A stretch of DNA of 27,898 nt from an uncultured Blautia sp. (GTDB lineage Bacteria > Bacillota > Clostridia > Lachnospirales > Lachnospiraceae), in NCBI GenBank assembly GCA_934373235.1, contig CAKROW010000034.1, positions 1 through 27,898 on the forward strand, given 5' to 3'. The position numbers and the translations under genes were made by a program. Shown here in pieces: positions 15,469 through 22,677 of this stretch (the stretch's first letter is position 1; each line of letters opens with the position of its first letter). A model generated the notes under the pieces. That model was given only the letters and a program-made list of their open reading frames with translations, did no database searches and was not told where the DNA came from.

Positions 15469-17637
15469 ATGGAAACAAGGATTGAATTAAAACAAGGATG
15501 GAAAATTTTGCAGGATGTTCATGATACAGGGGAAAAGATCGGGCTTTATGCTGCTAGGGAAGCGGATACTTCCGTAGGTTCCCAGGTGTCTGAATGGGAG
15601 GAACTGGAGGAACTGAAACATCTGCAGCTTATCTATGCCAGACAGCCATATTTCGGGCGTGAACTGAGATATTTCAATCAGGCGCCCTGGTGGTACAAAA
15701 CAGAGTTTGAAGTTCCGGATCAGAAAGTTACAGATGCTGTCCTTAAATTTACCAATGTTGATTATTATGGAAAAGTATGGCTTAACGGAGAATTTCTTGG
15801 AGAGCATGAAGGATATTCCGCTCCATTTTCCTTTAATGTAAAAGATAAGCTTGTTTTTGGAAAGAAAAATTATCTCATTGTAAAGGTAAGTTCTCCATGG
15901 GATGATGAGGTGGAGCTGGATGCACAGGATTCCAGAACCCACCTGGTAAAAAGAAATATGGTAAAAGGTACCTACGAACATTCTGATACATTTATCCAGA
16001 GAGATGTAAATCCTGTAGGAATCTACGGAAAAGTGGAACTGATCCTGACAGAAGAAGGTGTTCTGGAAGATCAGACAGATCTGAAGTATGAACTGGATCC
16101 GGATGTAAGGAAAGCAGACGTATATGTGGAAACTGAAGCGCGAGGTCTGAAATCCGGGGAGACATATGATTTTAATGTAAAGATCCGGGAAAAAGAGTCT
16201 GGTCTTATAAAGGCAGAAAAAACTGTTCAGATAATGGCAGAGAAAGTAGAGACAGGTTTTAAATGTGAGCTTAAAGTGGAAGATGTCAGACTGTGGTCCA
16301 CATGGGATCATGGTTATCCCTGGATGTATCAGGCAGAACTTACGTTAAGCAGGGGAAAAGACATACTGAGCAGCAGAACAACGAATTTTGCTTTTCGGGA
16401 CATTCAGATTGAGCGTAATGAAAAAATAACAAGATTCTGGCTTAATAACAGGAAACTGTATATAAGAGGAACCTCTTATTTTCCGGATTGTTATATTTCT
16501 GCAATGACAAAGGAACGGTACCTGAGAGATCTTCTTAATGTAAAGGCGGCAGGTTTTAATCTGGTACGAGTACATGTCCACACAGAGCAGGAAGTTTTTT
16601 ATGATCTGTGTGACGAGCTGGGAATTGCAGTTTTTCAGGATTCGGAGTACAACTGGACGCATCCTTCAACAGATGAATGGGCGCAGAGATTTGCAGATGT
16701 TTACAGAGAAAATGTGAAACTTCTGAAGCATCATCCGTCTCTGATCTGCTGGATCATTATGAATGAACCGGGATGTATTGATCCGGATGGAAATGTGAGA
16801 AGGAGATTTATGGAGGAAAATCCGGGACCTGCTTTGTACAGGGAAGTACAGAAGATGGATCCGGGCAGACCGATCATCAAGGGTTCTTTCTGCGAAGACG
16901 ATCTGCTTAGCGGGGACAGCCATAATTATCTGGGTTCTTTATGCGGTGGAGAATATGCAGATATTTATGAGCAGACAGAAAAGCTGAATACAGAGTACGG
17001 ATTTGATGCACCGGGCAGCAGTGAAAATCTGAAAACTGTTCCGGCGGTATATCATCGCCTGGAAAAACTGGTGGATGATATCCCGAAGATCCAGGAATAT
17101 CAGTATAAGCTTCTGAAATATTATACAGAGCATTACAGGATCCAGAAATATGAACCTTGCTCAGGATATGTACAGTTTATGTTCATCGACCTGTGTCCTC
17201 AGAGCTTCTACGGATTATATGACTGGTGGGGAATTCCCAAAAAGGGGCTTCAGGCTATACTGGAAAGCAACGCACCAGTGGGTGTTTTTGCAAAGCACAA
17301 AGATTATCTGGACAGTCTGTATATTGTAAATGATACAGATGGAGCTCTGGGAGAGTGTGAACTTACATGGATCATTACAGAAGCATTGAACGGAGAACTG
17401 GTGGAAAAGGGAAGTGTTAAAGCAGAAGTTCCGGAAGACAGCCGTGTCATGGTAAAAACCTTTGAGAAAGATTACGGAAAAGGTCAGAAGTGGAACCTTA
17501 CACTGATTCTTTCTGATAATAGCGGTAAATGTATGGCAAAGAATACCTATCAGGATATCTGCACTTTGCTTTCAAGAGTTGATGGGCATCCGGACCGTAT
17601 GAGCCATGAGTTTGGAATGAGACTCTACTGGGCCTGA
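15469..17637 (+). CDS. Glycoside hydrolase family 2 protein, beta-mannosidase-like
   Basis: Retaining exo-glycosidase of 722 residues. Without a signal peptide, it should hydrolyse the imported glycoside in the cytosol. Residues 1-195 form the jelly-roll sugar-binding domain (VWLNGEFLGEHEGYSAPF), about 200-312 an immunoglobulin-like domain, and about 315-600 the TIM barrel. The acid/base Glu433 is in WIIMNEP and the likely nucleophile Glu509 is in NTEYGF. The barrel strand AVFQDSEYNW resembles the LVWQDF segment of beta-mannosidases more than beta-galactosidases, but the specificity is not settled. The start has AGGAGG overlapping the permease stop, so it is the last gene of the importer operon. 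No clear terminator follows. Confidence 0.9.
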   Translation: METRIELKQGWKILQDVHDTGEKIGLYAAREADTSVGSQVSEWEELEELKHLQLIYARQPYFGRELRYFNQAPWWYKTEFEVPDQKVTDAVLKFTNVDYYGKVWLNGEFLGEHEGYSAPFSFNVKDKLVFGKKNYLIVKVSSPWDDEVELDAQDSRTHLVKRNMVKGTYEHSDTFIQRDVNPVGIYGKVELILTEEGVLEDQTDLKYELDPDVRKADVYVETEARGLKSGETYDFNVKIREKESGLIKAEKTVQIMAEKVETGFKCELKVEDVRLWSTWDHGYPWMYQAELTLSRGKDILSSRTTNFAFRDIQIERNEKITRFWLNNRKLYIRGTSYFPDCYISAMTKERYLRDLLNVKAAGFNLVRVHVHTEQEVFYDLCDELGIAVFQDSEYNWTHPSTDEWAQRFADVYRENVKLLKHHPSLICWIIMNEPGCIDPDGNVRRRFMEENPGPALYREVQKMDPGRPIIKGSFCEDDLLSGDSHNYLGSLCGGEYADIYEQTEKLNTEYGFDAPGSSENLKTVPAVYHRLEKLVDDIPKIQEYQYKLLKYYTEHYRIQKYEPCSGYVQFMFIDLCPQSFYGLYDWWGIPKKGLQAILESNAPVGVFAKHKDYLDSLYIVNDTDGALGECELTWIITEALNGELVEKGSVKAEVPEDSRVMVKTFEKDYGKGQKWNLTLILSDNSGKCMAKNTYQDICTLLSRVDGHPDRMSHEFGMRLYWA

Positions 17638-17672
17638 GATCCCCGTAGCGCACAGCCACATTCATCCTTTCC

Positions 17673-17701
17673 TTGTGTCAAAAATCACAACATGCTATAA
17701 T
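17673..17701 (+). promoter_or_regulatory. Promoter of the 84-residue protein gene
   Basis: TTGTGT (17673-17678) and a consensus TATAAT (17696-17701) are separated by 17 bases, giving a start near 17708. This rules out a possible TTG start at 17673, which lies in the -35 box. Confidence 0.7.
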
Positions 17702-17744
17702 TTGGTATAAAGAAAGATTTTCGGCGTGGAAGGAGCGAGAGTGT

Positions 17745-17999
17745 ATGCGTTTACAGAAAGTGCAGGAAGCACTGAATACCAAGAAGATCCCATTTGAGTA
17801 TACGGAAGAGGATGGCTGCGGAAGTATTGACTTCATGTTCCGCGGACTGAAGTTCCACGTATGGGAGTATGAGGACCGTGTATGGGGTGCTGAGACCAAT
17901 GTGTTTGCAGCCGGAAGAAGTGAGGATGTGGAAGGTGATTACCAAGAGATCATCTCCAGGGAGATCCTGTCCTGGCCGGATATGATCACACCTAATTAA
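17745..17999 (+). CDS. Small protein of unknown function
   Basis: I cannot assign a function to this 84-residue acidic protein. The start at 17745 has AAGGAG nine bases upstream and lies downstream of its promoter. The sequence has a likely alpha-beta layout: a starting amphipathic helix (MRLQKVQEALNTKK), strands around SIDFMFRGLKFHVWEYED and RVWGAETNVFAAG, then an acidic helix (EDVEGDYQEIISREI). There is no signal peptide, membrane segment, cysteine motif or known catalytic motif. It appears to be a single-gene unit between the glycosidase and a strong terminator. The good promoter, ribosome site and terminator argue that it is a real gene. Confidence 0.8.
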   Translation: MRLQKVQEALNTKKIPFEYTEEDGCGSIDFMFRGLKFHVWEYEDRVWGAETNVFAAGRSEDVEGDYQEIISREILSWPDMITPN

Positions 18000-18025
18000 A
18001 AAGAACTGCAGATACTGTCACAGAT

Positions 18026-18069
18026 AAAAGTTTCACAGATCAGTCGACCTGTGAAACTTTTATTTTTTT
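18026..18069 (+). terminator. Terminator of the 84-residue gene, overlapping the apbE 3' end
   Basis: AAAAGTTTCACAG (18026-18038) pairs perfectly with CTGTGAAACTTTT (18049-18061), and ATTTTTTT follows. The 3' arm and T-tract also encode the last residues of the convergent ApbE protein. On the minus strand the run after the stem is only TTTTATCTG, so termination there is weaker. Confidence 0.85.
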
Positions 18070-19146
18070 CTGGAAATCTTTTGTATAGTGAAGCTCATAG
18101 TCTTCGGTGATGAAGACAGCCTGGACACCTTTTTTTTCTGCGAAGGCAAGACCTTTTTTCAGGCCCAGTGCAAAGCAGGTGGTGCTTAAGGCATCGCCGT
18201 CCACGGAACGGTCAGAAATGATGGTGACGGAGATCAGACCGTTATCATAAGGATATCCGGTGTGTGGATCCAGGATGTGATGATAGAGTTTTCCGTCCTG
18301 CTTAAAGCAGCGTTCATAGATTCCCGAGGAGACAACAGAACGTCCGTTGATATCCACTACAGCAGCCGTTTCATTGCGGTCAGCAAAAGGCTTCTGAACG
18401 CCAACCTTAAATGGCTCTCCGTCAGGCCGTCCTCCAATACAGAGAACATTGCCGCCCAGATTGATGATGGCACTTTTTACGCCGCTTTTTTTCAGGTATT
18501 CACTGATGCGGTCGGCAATATAGCCTTTGGCAATAGCCCCTACGTCAAAGGCAGTGTCAGGAGAAGGAAGAGTAAGCTCCTGCCCGTTAAGTTCTACACC
18601 ATCAGAGCTGCACAGTGGCAGTGCTGTCTGGATATCACTGTCTGCCGGTACCTGGGGATCTTCTGCGGTAAAATCCCACAGAGAGGTAAGAGGCGCAATG
18701 GCAATATCAAAAGCACCTCCGGATTCCCTGGTAAAGGCAAGTCCTTCATCCAGAAGATCTGCAAGCTCGGGGGAGATCATCCAGGTTTCCTTCTGTGAAT
18801 CAGGATCTGTACTTATCTTATAAGGAAAACTGCCGGATTCTTTACCCTGGTCTTCTCTGTGGTTCAGTCTGTACAGCTCGCTGTCTTCATTGGTACGGCT
18901 GAAAACAAGCTCATATCTGTCGCAGAGAGAGAGGCAGTCATCCAGGAGAGCTCTGTCCCCGGAATCATAGATCTTGATATCAACAACTGTGTTCAATTTA
19001 AAATCAGAAACACTGACAGGTTCCTGCACATCAGTTTTGTTTTGGGTTTGTTCGCATCCGGTAAAAAGAAAACAGAAACATATCAGCAGCGTGACAGATA
19101 AAAGCCGGGTGAAGATCCGGTGGGATATATATGATTTTTTTAACAT
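18040..19146 (-). CDS. apbE: FAD:protein FMN transferase (ApbE) lipoprotein
   Basis: Extracytoplasmic enzyme that attaches FMN from FAD to a Thr or Ser of target flavoproteins, such as Rnf/Nqr subunits or flavinylated reductases. The start at 19146 is preceded by GGAGG; an upstream frame extension to 19257 has no ribosome site. The signal peptide ends in the lipobox LFTGC with Cys31 as lipid anchor. ApbE motifs appear in order: GGAFDIAIAPLTSLWDF, AFDVGAIAKGYIADRI, INLGGNV, HHILDPHTGYP and the magnesium-binding DGDALSTTCFALG. The mature size is normal. No obvious target gene is adjacent, so it must act on proteins encoded elsewhere. Its last codons lie in the stem of the convergent terminator. 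Confidence 0.95.
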   Translation of the reverse strand: MLKKSYISHRIFTRLLSVTLLICFCFLFTGCEQTQNKTDVQEPVSVSDFKLNTVVDIKIYDSGDRALLDDCLSLCDRYELVFSRTNEDSELYRLNHREDQGKESGSFPYKISTDPDSQKETWMISPELADLLDEGLAFTRESGGAFDIAIAPLTSLWDFTAEDPQVPADSDIQTALPLCSSDGVELNGQELTLPSPDTAFDVGAIAKGYIADRISEYLKKSGVKSAIINLGGNVLCIGGRPDGEPFKVGVQKPFADRNETAAVVDINGRSVVSSGIYERCFKQDGKLYHHILDPHTGYPYDNGLISVTIISDRSVDGDALSTTCFALGLKKGLAFAEKKGVQAVFITEDYELHYTKDFQKKIKVSQVD

Positions 19147-19195
19147 GATTCCTCCATCAGAATGAAATAATATAATAAGAAAATATATGCAAAGA

Positions 19196-19201
19196 ATTAT
19201 A
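19196..19201 (-). promoter_or_regulatory. Possible extended -10 of apbE
   Basis: On the minus strand the sequence TGATATAAT holds a consensus -10 TATAAT (19201-19196) with the TGN extension, about 43 bases before the apbE start. The -35 (near TTGCTG) is weak, as is usual for extended -10 promoters. Confidence 0.45.
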
Positions 19202-19258
19202 TCACAGGACATGGCGGCAGCAAAGGGGAATATAAATGCCCGCTTTATCTGTCCCATC

Positions 19259-19287
19259 TTGTAATTCCGGTTCCTGTAAGCTATAAT
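19259..19287 (+). promoter_or_regulatory. Promoter of the HAD hydrolase gene
   Basis: TTGTAA (19259-19264) and TATAAT (19282-19287) are 17 bases apart. The same -35/-10 pair and spacing is seen ahead of the sensor kinase gene. Confidence 0.7.
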
Positions 19288-19327
19288 TTCTCACAGAAGA
19301 TTAAAATGCTCAAAGGAGAGGAAACCT

Positions 19328-20224
19328 ATGATAAAAGTGATCGCCAGTGATATGGACGGAACCCTTCTTGGGGATGACCATAAGATCGCACCGGAAACTC
19401 AGGCTGCCATTAAACGTGCCTGTGATGCGGGAATCCGTTTTATGGTGGCTACAGGACGTAATTTCCGTGGAGCCATGGACGCACTGAAGGATACAGATAT
19501 TACCTGTGATTACATCTTAAGCAGTGGAGCGGAGGTGAGAAACCCACAGAGAGAAGTGGTGAAACGTACGCCGATCCCCATTGATCTCTGCGAGGAAGTC
19601 TATGAGGAGCTTAAAGAATATCCTGTATCTGTCATATTTTTTACAGACAGGTATGATTACAGGCTTGGAACCAAGAAGGAGATCGAGGAGGGTATTATCC
19701 GCCAGATAAGACTTTTCCATATGGATAAAAATGACAGCGATGAAAAGATCCGTAACTCTGCTCAGTTCCTGCAGATTGCCGGAAATACAAGAGGAATTTC
19801 CGATATCCGTTCCCTGGAAGAATGTGAGGCTCCTGTGTACAAGATCTTTATTTTTGCAGGAGATGTGGACATGCTTCAGGAGATCGGGGAAAAGCTGGGG
19901 CGGAACCCGGAGCTTGCGGTGGCATCTTCCTTTATCCTGAATCAGGAGATCACAGAAGTCAGAGCACAGAAAGGACCGGTGCTGAAGGAGTATATAGAAT
20001 CTCTTGGATACACAATGGATGAAGTGATGGTACTTGGAGACAGTTTTAATGATTATTCCATGCTGTCCATGGATTTCGGTGCCACGGTAGCCATGGAAAA
20101 TTCCGTTCCCGGGATCAAAGAGGTGGCGAAATATATAACCAGGTCAAATGAGGAACTTGGAGTCGCCTGGGCGATCGATCAGGCTATCGCTGCAGGAGAC
20201 GGAGAATTAAAGCTCCAAAAGTAA
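19328..20224 (+). CDS. Cof-type HAD-family phosphatase
   Basis: Cytosolic haloacid-dehalogenase hydrolase of the Cof/class IIB group, 298 residues, which dephosphorylates sugar phosphates, flavin or PLP-type substrates. Motif I is DMDGTLL with nucleophile Asp8 and acid/base Asp10. Motif II is VATGRNF, motif III a Lys in AQKGPVLKEY, and motif IV VLGDSFNDYSML. The cap domain lies between motifs II and III. AAAGGAGAGG is the ribosome site. It is a single gene with its own promoter. The real substrate cannot be predicted, since this group is promiscuous. Confidence 0.93.
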   Translation: MIKVIASDMDGTLLGDDHKIAPETQAAIKRACDAGIRFMVATGRNFRGAMDALKDTDITCDYILSSGAEVRNPQREVVKRTPIPIDLCEEVYEELKEYPVSVIFFTDRYDYRLGTKKEIEEGIIRQIRLFHMDKNDSDEKIRNSAQFLQIAGNTRGISDIRSLEECEAPVYKIFIFAGDVDMLQEIGEKLGRNPELAVASSFILNQEITEVRAQKGPVLKEYIESLGYTMDEVMVLGDSFNDYSMLSMDFGATVAMENSVPGIKEVAKYITRSNEELGVAWAIDQAIAAGDGELKLQK

Positions 20225-20234
20225 AACTCCCCCT

Positions 20235-20262
20235 TTTGGAAAAACACTATATATATTATAAT
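20235..20262 (+). promoter_or_regulatory. Probable upp promoter
   Basis: A consensus TATAAT (20257-20262) lies in an alternating TA run, with TTTGGA (20235-20240) 16 bases upstream as a weak -35. The leader before the upp ATG is about 62 bases. Confidence 0.45.
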
Positions 20263-20330
20263 GTAATTAGATAAAAAATCACAGATGTGGCAGGCGTATC
20301 GGCTGCATCGGAACAAGAGAGGAAATCACA

Positions 20331-20960
20331 ATGGAAAACGTTTATATTATGGATCACCCGCTGATCAAGCACAAAATCTCAATGCTCCGTGACAAGAACA
20401 CAGGAACAAATGAGTTCCGTAAACTGGTAGAGGAGATCGGTATCCTGATGGGATACGAGGCACTTCGTGATCTTCCTACAGAGGAGGTGGAAGTTGAGAC
20501 ACCGATCGAGACATGCAGGACACCTATGATCGCCGGTAAGAAGCTGGCTGTTATCCCGGTACTCCGTGCAGGTCTTGGAATGGTAAACAGTATCCTGACA
20601 CTGGTGCCATCTGCCAAAGTGGGACATGTAGGTCTTTACAGAGATCCTGAGACACATGAGCCGCATGAGTACTACTGTAAACTTCCGGAGTCCATTGATG
20701 AGCGTATCGCGGTTATCGTTGACCCGATGCTTGCAACAGGCGGTTCCGGTGAGGCTGCCATTGATTTCGTTAAGAAACAGGGTGGAAAGAACATCAAGTT
20801 CATGTGCATCATCGCAGCTCCTGAGGGACTGAAACGTCTCCACGAGGCACATCCGGATGTACAGATCTACTGCGGTTCCCTTGACAGAGAGCTTAATGAG
20901 AACGCCTACATCTGCCCCGGACTTGGAGATGCAGGAGACAGGATTTTCGGTACAAAATAA
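20331..20960 (+). CDS. upp: Uracil phosphoribosyltransferase
   Basis: Pyrimidine salvage enzyme making UMP from uracil and PRPP in the cytosol. The 209-residue length is standard. Signature parts are HPLIKHKISMLRD at the N-terminus, PVLRAGLGM, the flexible loop YRDPETHEPHEYY, the PRPP-binding loop VDPMLATGGSGEAA and the C-terminal uracil-binding CPGLGDAGDRIFGTK. GAGAGGAAA lies before the ATG. It appears to be transcribed alone. A short hairpin follows (GCTGCGGA/TCCGTGGC, about 20975-20995), but it has no T-run. Confidence 0.97.
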   Translation: MENVYIMDHPLIKHKISMLRDKNTGTNEFRKLVEEIGILMGYEALRDLPTEEVEVETPIETCRTPMIAGKKLAVIPVLRAGLGMVNSILTLVPSAKVGHVGLYRDPETHEPHEYYCKLPESIDERIAVIVDPMLATGGSGEAAIDFVKKQGGKNIKFMCIIAAPEGLKRLHEAHPDVQIYCGSLDRELNENAYICPGLGDAGDRIFGTK

Positions 20961-20993
20961 CACACTTTAGAGCTTGCTGCGGAACGATCCGTG

Positions 20994-21019
20994 GCATCTG
21001 AAAAAAGCATCTGAAAAAA
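20994..21019 (+). repeat. Tandem 13-base repeat upstream of the rplJ promoter
   Basis: GCATCTGAAAAAA occurs twice in exact head-to-tail copies (20994-21006 and 21007-21019). A third A6 run follows at 21024-21029, just before the -35 box, so it may act as a curved, UP-like element. Confidence 0.85.
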
Positions 21020-21032
21020 CTTCAAAAAATAC

Positions 21033-21062
21033 TTGACACACCCGGTACTGTTATGGTATTGT
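21033..21062 (+). promoter_or_regulatory. Promoter of the rplJ-rplL operon
   Basis: Consensus TTGACA (21033-21038) and TATTGT (21057-21062) are 18 bases apart, preceded by A-tracts. The start near 21069 coincides with the beginning of the L10 leader. Confidence 0.8.
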
Positions 21063-21068
21063 ACGTAA

Positions 21069-21140
21069 GAACGCTGCCGAAGACAGTAGGTGCCGTAAGG
21101 CATAAGGATCAAAACGCCTACCGAGGTCCAAGTATTCTGA
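21069..21140 (+). promoter_or_regulatory. Ribosomal protein L10 leader
   Basis: Matches the L10 leader RNA: ACGCTGCCGAAGACAGTAGG, a TGCC/GGCA hairpin (21091-21102), and CGCCTACCGAGGTCC closing the GTAGG/CCTAC stem (21086-21090 with 21117-21121). In Firmicutes the L10-L7/L12 complex binds this RNA and reduces its own operon's expression. Confidence 0.93.
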
Positions 21141-21153
21141 GTTAAGATTACAC

Positions 21154-21187
21154 AAGACCTTATTGCGAAGCAGTAAGGTCTTTTTTT
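21154..21187 (+). terminator. Attenuator terminator of the L10 leader
   Basis: AAGACCTTA (21154-21162) pairs with TAAGGTCTT (21174-21182), and a run of seven T follows from 21181. It lies between the L10-binding leader and rplJ, so it is the likely attenuation site. Confidence 0.9.
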
Positions 21188-21245
21188 AACGGATTGACTT
21201 ATTGCGACGGCGGTATACAAAATCTATAAGGAGGTGTACCATTTC

Positions 21246-21755
21246 ATGGCAAAAGTAGAACTGAAACAACCAATCGTAGAAGAGATCTCTAACAGCATCA
21301 AGAGCGCTGAGTCTGTTGTACTTGTAAACTACAGCGGTCTTACAGTTGAGCAGGATACAATTCTTCGTAAAGAGTTAAGAGAAGCTGGTGTTCAGTACAA
21401 GGTATACAAAAATACCATGATGCGTCGTGCATTCGAGGGTACAGCATTTGAGTGCCTCAGTGAGCATTTACATGGCACAAATGCGATCGCTATCTCCGAG
21501 ACAGACGCAACTGCTCCGGCAAGAATTCTTGCTAAATATGCAAAACAGTTCCCGGCACTGGAGCTGATCGCAGGTGTAGTTGAAGGTAACTACAATGATC
21601 AGGCCGGAATTCAGGCACTGTCCACAATTCCTTCAAGAGAGGAACTTCTTGGAAAACTGCTTGGAAGCATCCAGTCTCCGATCACCAACTTTGCTCGTGT
21701 GCTTAATCAGATCGCAGAGCAGCAGGGTGGTGCTGACGCAGCAGCAGCTGAGTAA
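21246..21755 (+). CDS. rplJ: 50S ribosomal protein L10
   Basis: Stalk-base protein that anchors L7/L12 dimers to the large subunit, and autoregulator of its operon through the leader upstream. The start at 21246 (MAKVELKQPIV) gives 169 residues, the usual size. A GTG at 21234 in the same frame lies inside the ribosome site AAGGAGGTG (21228-21236) and is rejected. Typical parts are VVLVNYSGLTVEQDT, REAGVQYKVYKNTMMRRA, and a C-terminal helix (residues about 135-169) for L12 binding. It is followed after 78 bases by rplL in the same transcript. Confidence 0.97.
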   Translation: MAKVELKQPIVEEISNSIKSAESVVLVNYSGLTVEQDTILRKELREAGVQYKVYKNTMMRRAFEGTAFECLSEHLHGTNAIAISETDATAPARILAKYAKQFPALELIAGVVEGNYNDQAGIQALSTIPSREELLGKLLGSIQSPITNFARVLNQIAEQQGGADAAAAE

Positions 21756-21833
21756 TTACAGCATAACGGATTTGGCGGTTCCCGTTAGAGCCGCATGAGA
21801 TTAAATTAAATTTTATGATGGAGGGAAATTAAA

Positions 21834-22205
21834 ATGGCAAAATTAACAACAGAAGAATTTATTGCAGCAATCAAAGAATTATCTGTATTAGAGTTAAATG
21901 ACCTTGTAAAAGCTTGTGAGGAAGAGTTCGGCGTATCCGCAGCAGCAGGTGTTGTTGTAGCAGCAGCAGGCGCAGCTGAGGCAGCTGAGGAGAAAGATGA
22001 GTTTGACGTAGAGCTTACAGAGGTAGGCCCGAACAAAGTTAAAGTTATCAAAGTTGTTCGTGAGGTTACAGGTCTTGGACTTAAAGAGGCTAAAGAGGTT
22101 GTTGATGGTGCTCCTAAGACAGTTAAAGAGGGCGCATCCAAAGCTGAGGCTGAGGACATCAAAACTAAACTTGAGGCTGAGGGAGCTAAGGTTACACTTA
22201 AATAA
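21834..22205 (+). CDS. rplL: 50S ribosomal protein L7/L12
   Basis: Acidic stalk protein that recruits translation factors. Its 123 residues have the standard plan: an N-terminal dimerisation part (LTTEEFIAAIKELSVLELNDL), an Ala/Val-rich hinge (residues about 40-55) and the C-terminal domain with FDVELTEVGPNKVKVIKVVR and GLGLKEAKEVVD. GGAGGGAA precedes the ATG. It is the last gene of the rplJ unit, because a very strong terminator follows 22 bases later. Confidence 0.98.
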   Translation: MAKLTTEEFIAAIKELSVLELNDLVKACEEEFGVSAAAGVVVAAAGAAEAAEEKDEFDVELTEVGPNKVKVIKVVREVTGLGLKEAKEVVDGAPKTVKEGASKAEAEDIKTKLEAEGAKVTLK

Positions 22206-22227
22206 TCCAGTCAGAATAAGAGTTTTT

Positions 22228-22276
22228 GAGGCTGTTGTGCCTGCCGGTTTACCGGCGGCGCGGCAGCTTCTTTTTT
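22228..22276 (+). terminator. Strong terminator after rplL
   Basis: GAGGCTGTTGTGCC..GCCGG (22228-22247) pairs with CCGG..GCAGCTTC (22252-22270) over about 19 pairs, with one bulged T and a TTTA loop, then TTTTTT. It separates rplJ-rplL from rpoB-rpoC. Confidence 0.92.
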
Positions 22277-22328
22277 GTCTTTTGCTTTCTGAGAACAAAA
22301 TAAGGATAAGGGAAAGACAGAAAGAGGG

Positions 22329-22451
22329 ATGAAATATAAAAAGAAACAGTTTACGATTAGAATAAAAAAACAGAAAAAGAATACAGCTATGAAGCTTATC
22401 TCAAAGGATAAATACGGAAACACAGTAACTATCGGCTGTACTGTGAAATAA
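22329..22451 (+). CDS. Possible 40-residue basic small protein between two terminators
   Basis: A short frame, MKYKKKQF to TIGCTVK, with a Lys-rich first half (net positive) and a C-terminal DKYGNTVTIGC strand-like stretch. GAGGG touches the ATG directly, so the ribosome site is badly spaced, and the internal ATG at 22389 has none. In its favour, it occupies the otherwise unexplained gap between the rplL terminator and a second terminator just downstream. I see no clear promoter for it. It could also be a chance frame or a degraded gene. Confidence 0.3.
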   Translation: MKYKKKQFTIRIKKQKKNTAMKLISKDKYGNTVTIGCTVK

Positions 22452-22471
22452 GAATGTGCCATAAGCAAAGG

Positions 22472-22526
22472 ATTCTGTTCCGGATATGCAGATATCGTCT
22501 GTATCAAAGGAACAGAATATTTTTTT
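22472..22526 (+). terminator. Second terminator in the rplL-rpoB gap
   Basis: ATTCTGTTCC (22472-22481) pairs perfectly with GGAACAGAAT (22509-22518), with an inner GATA/CAGA to TCTGTATC stem, then ATTTTTTT. It lies 20 bases after the small frame and upstream of the rpoB promoter. Confidence 0.85.
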
Positions 22527-22545
22527 GGAAAAATGTAAAAAAATC

Positions 22546-22585
22546 AAAAAAAGTGCTTGACACACTTTTTTTCTTATGTTAAAGT
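22546..22585 (+). promoter_or_regulatory. rpoB-rpoC promoter, with -35 inside a perfect dyad
   Basis: Consensus TTGACA (22557-22562) and TAAAGT (22580-22585) are 17 bases apart. AAAAAAAGTG (22546-22555) and CACTTTTTTT (22563-22572) form a perfect 10-base inverted repeat around the -35. Three A-tracts precede it. The start is near 22592. The leader holds a GCCTG/CAGGC hairpin (22613-22631) before rpoB. Confidence 0.75.
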
Positions 22586-22677
22586 GGAGGATGCTATATT
22601 ATGGCTAGATATGCCTGCCTAAAGGTCAGGCGGGATCATGTTGTAATAAATAATAAAAAAACAGGGGTGAAACGTCA

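Noticed and set aside
19147..19257. N-terminal extension of ApbE starting MGQIKRAF
   Set aside because: It has no ribosome site, crosses the probable -10 box, and would place a second hydrophobic segment before a perfect lipoprotein signal peptide.
20215..20239. CCAAAAG/CTTTTGG hairpin at the HAD gene stop as terminator
   Set aside because: The stem overlaps the stop codon and is followed by A-rich, not T-rich, sequence.
21194..21219. Second promoter close to rplJ (TTGACT and TATACA)
   Set aside because: The spacing is only 14 bases, and the site lies between the attenuator and the ribosome site.
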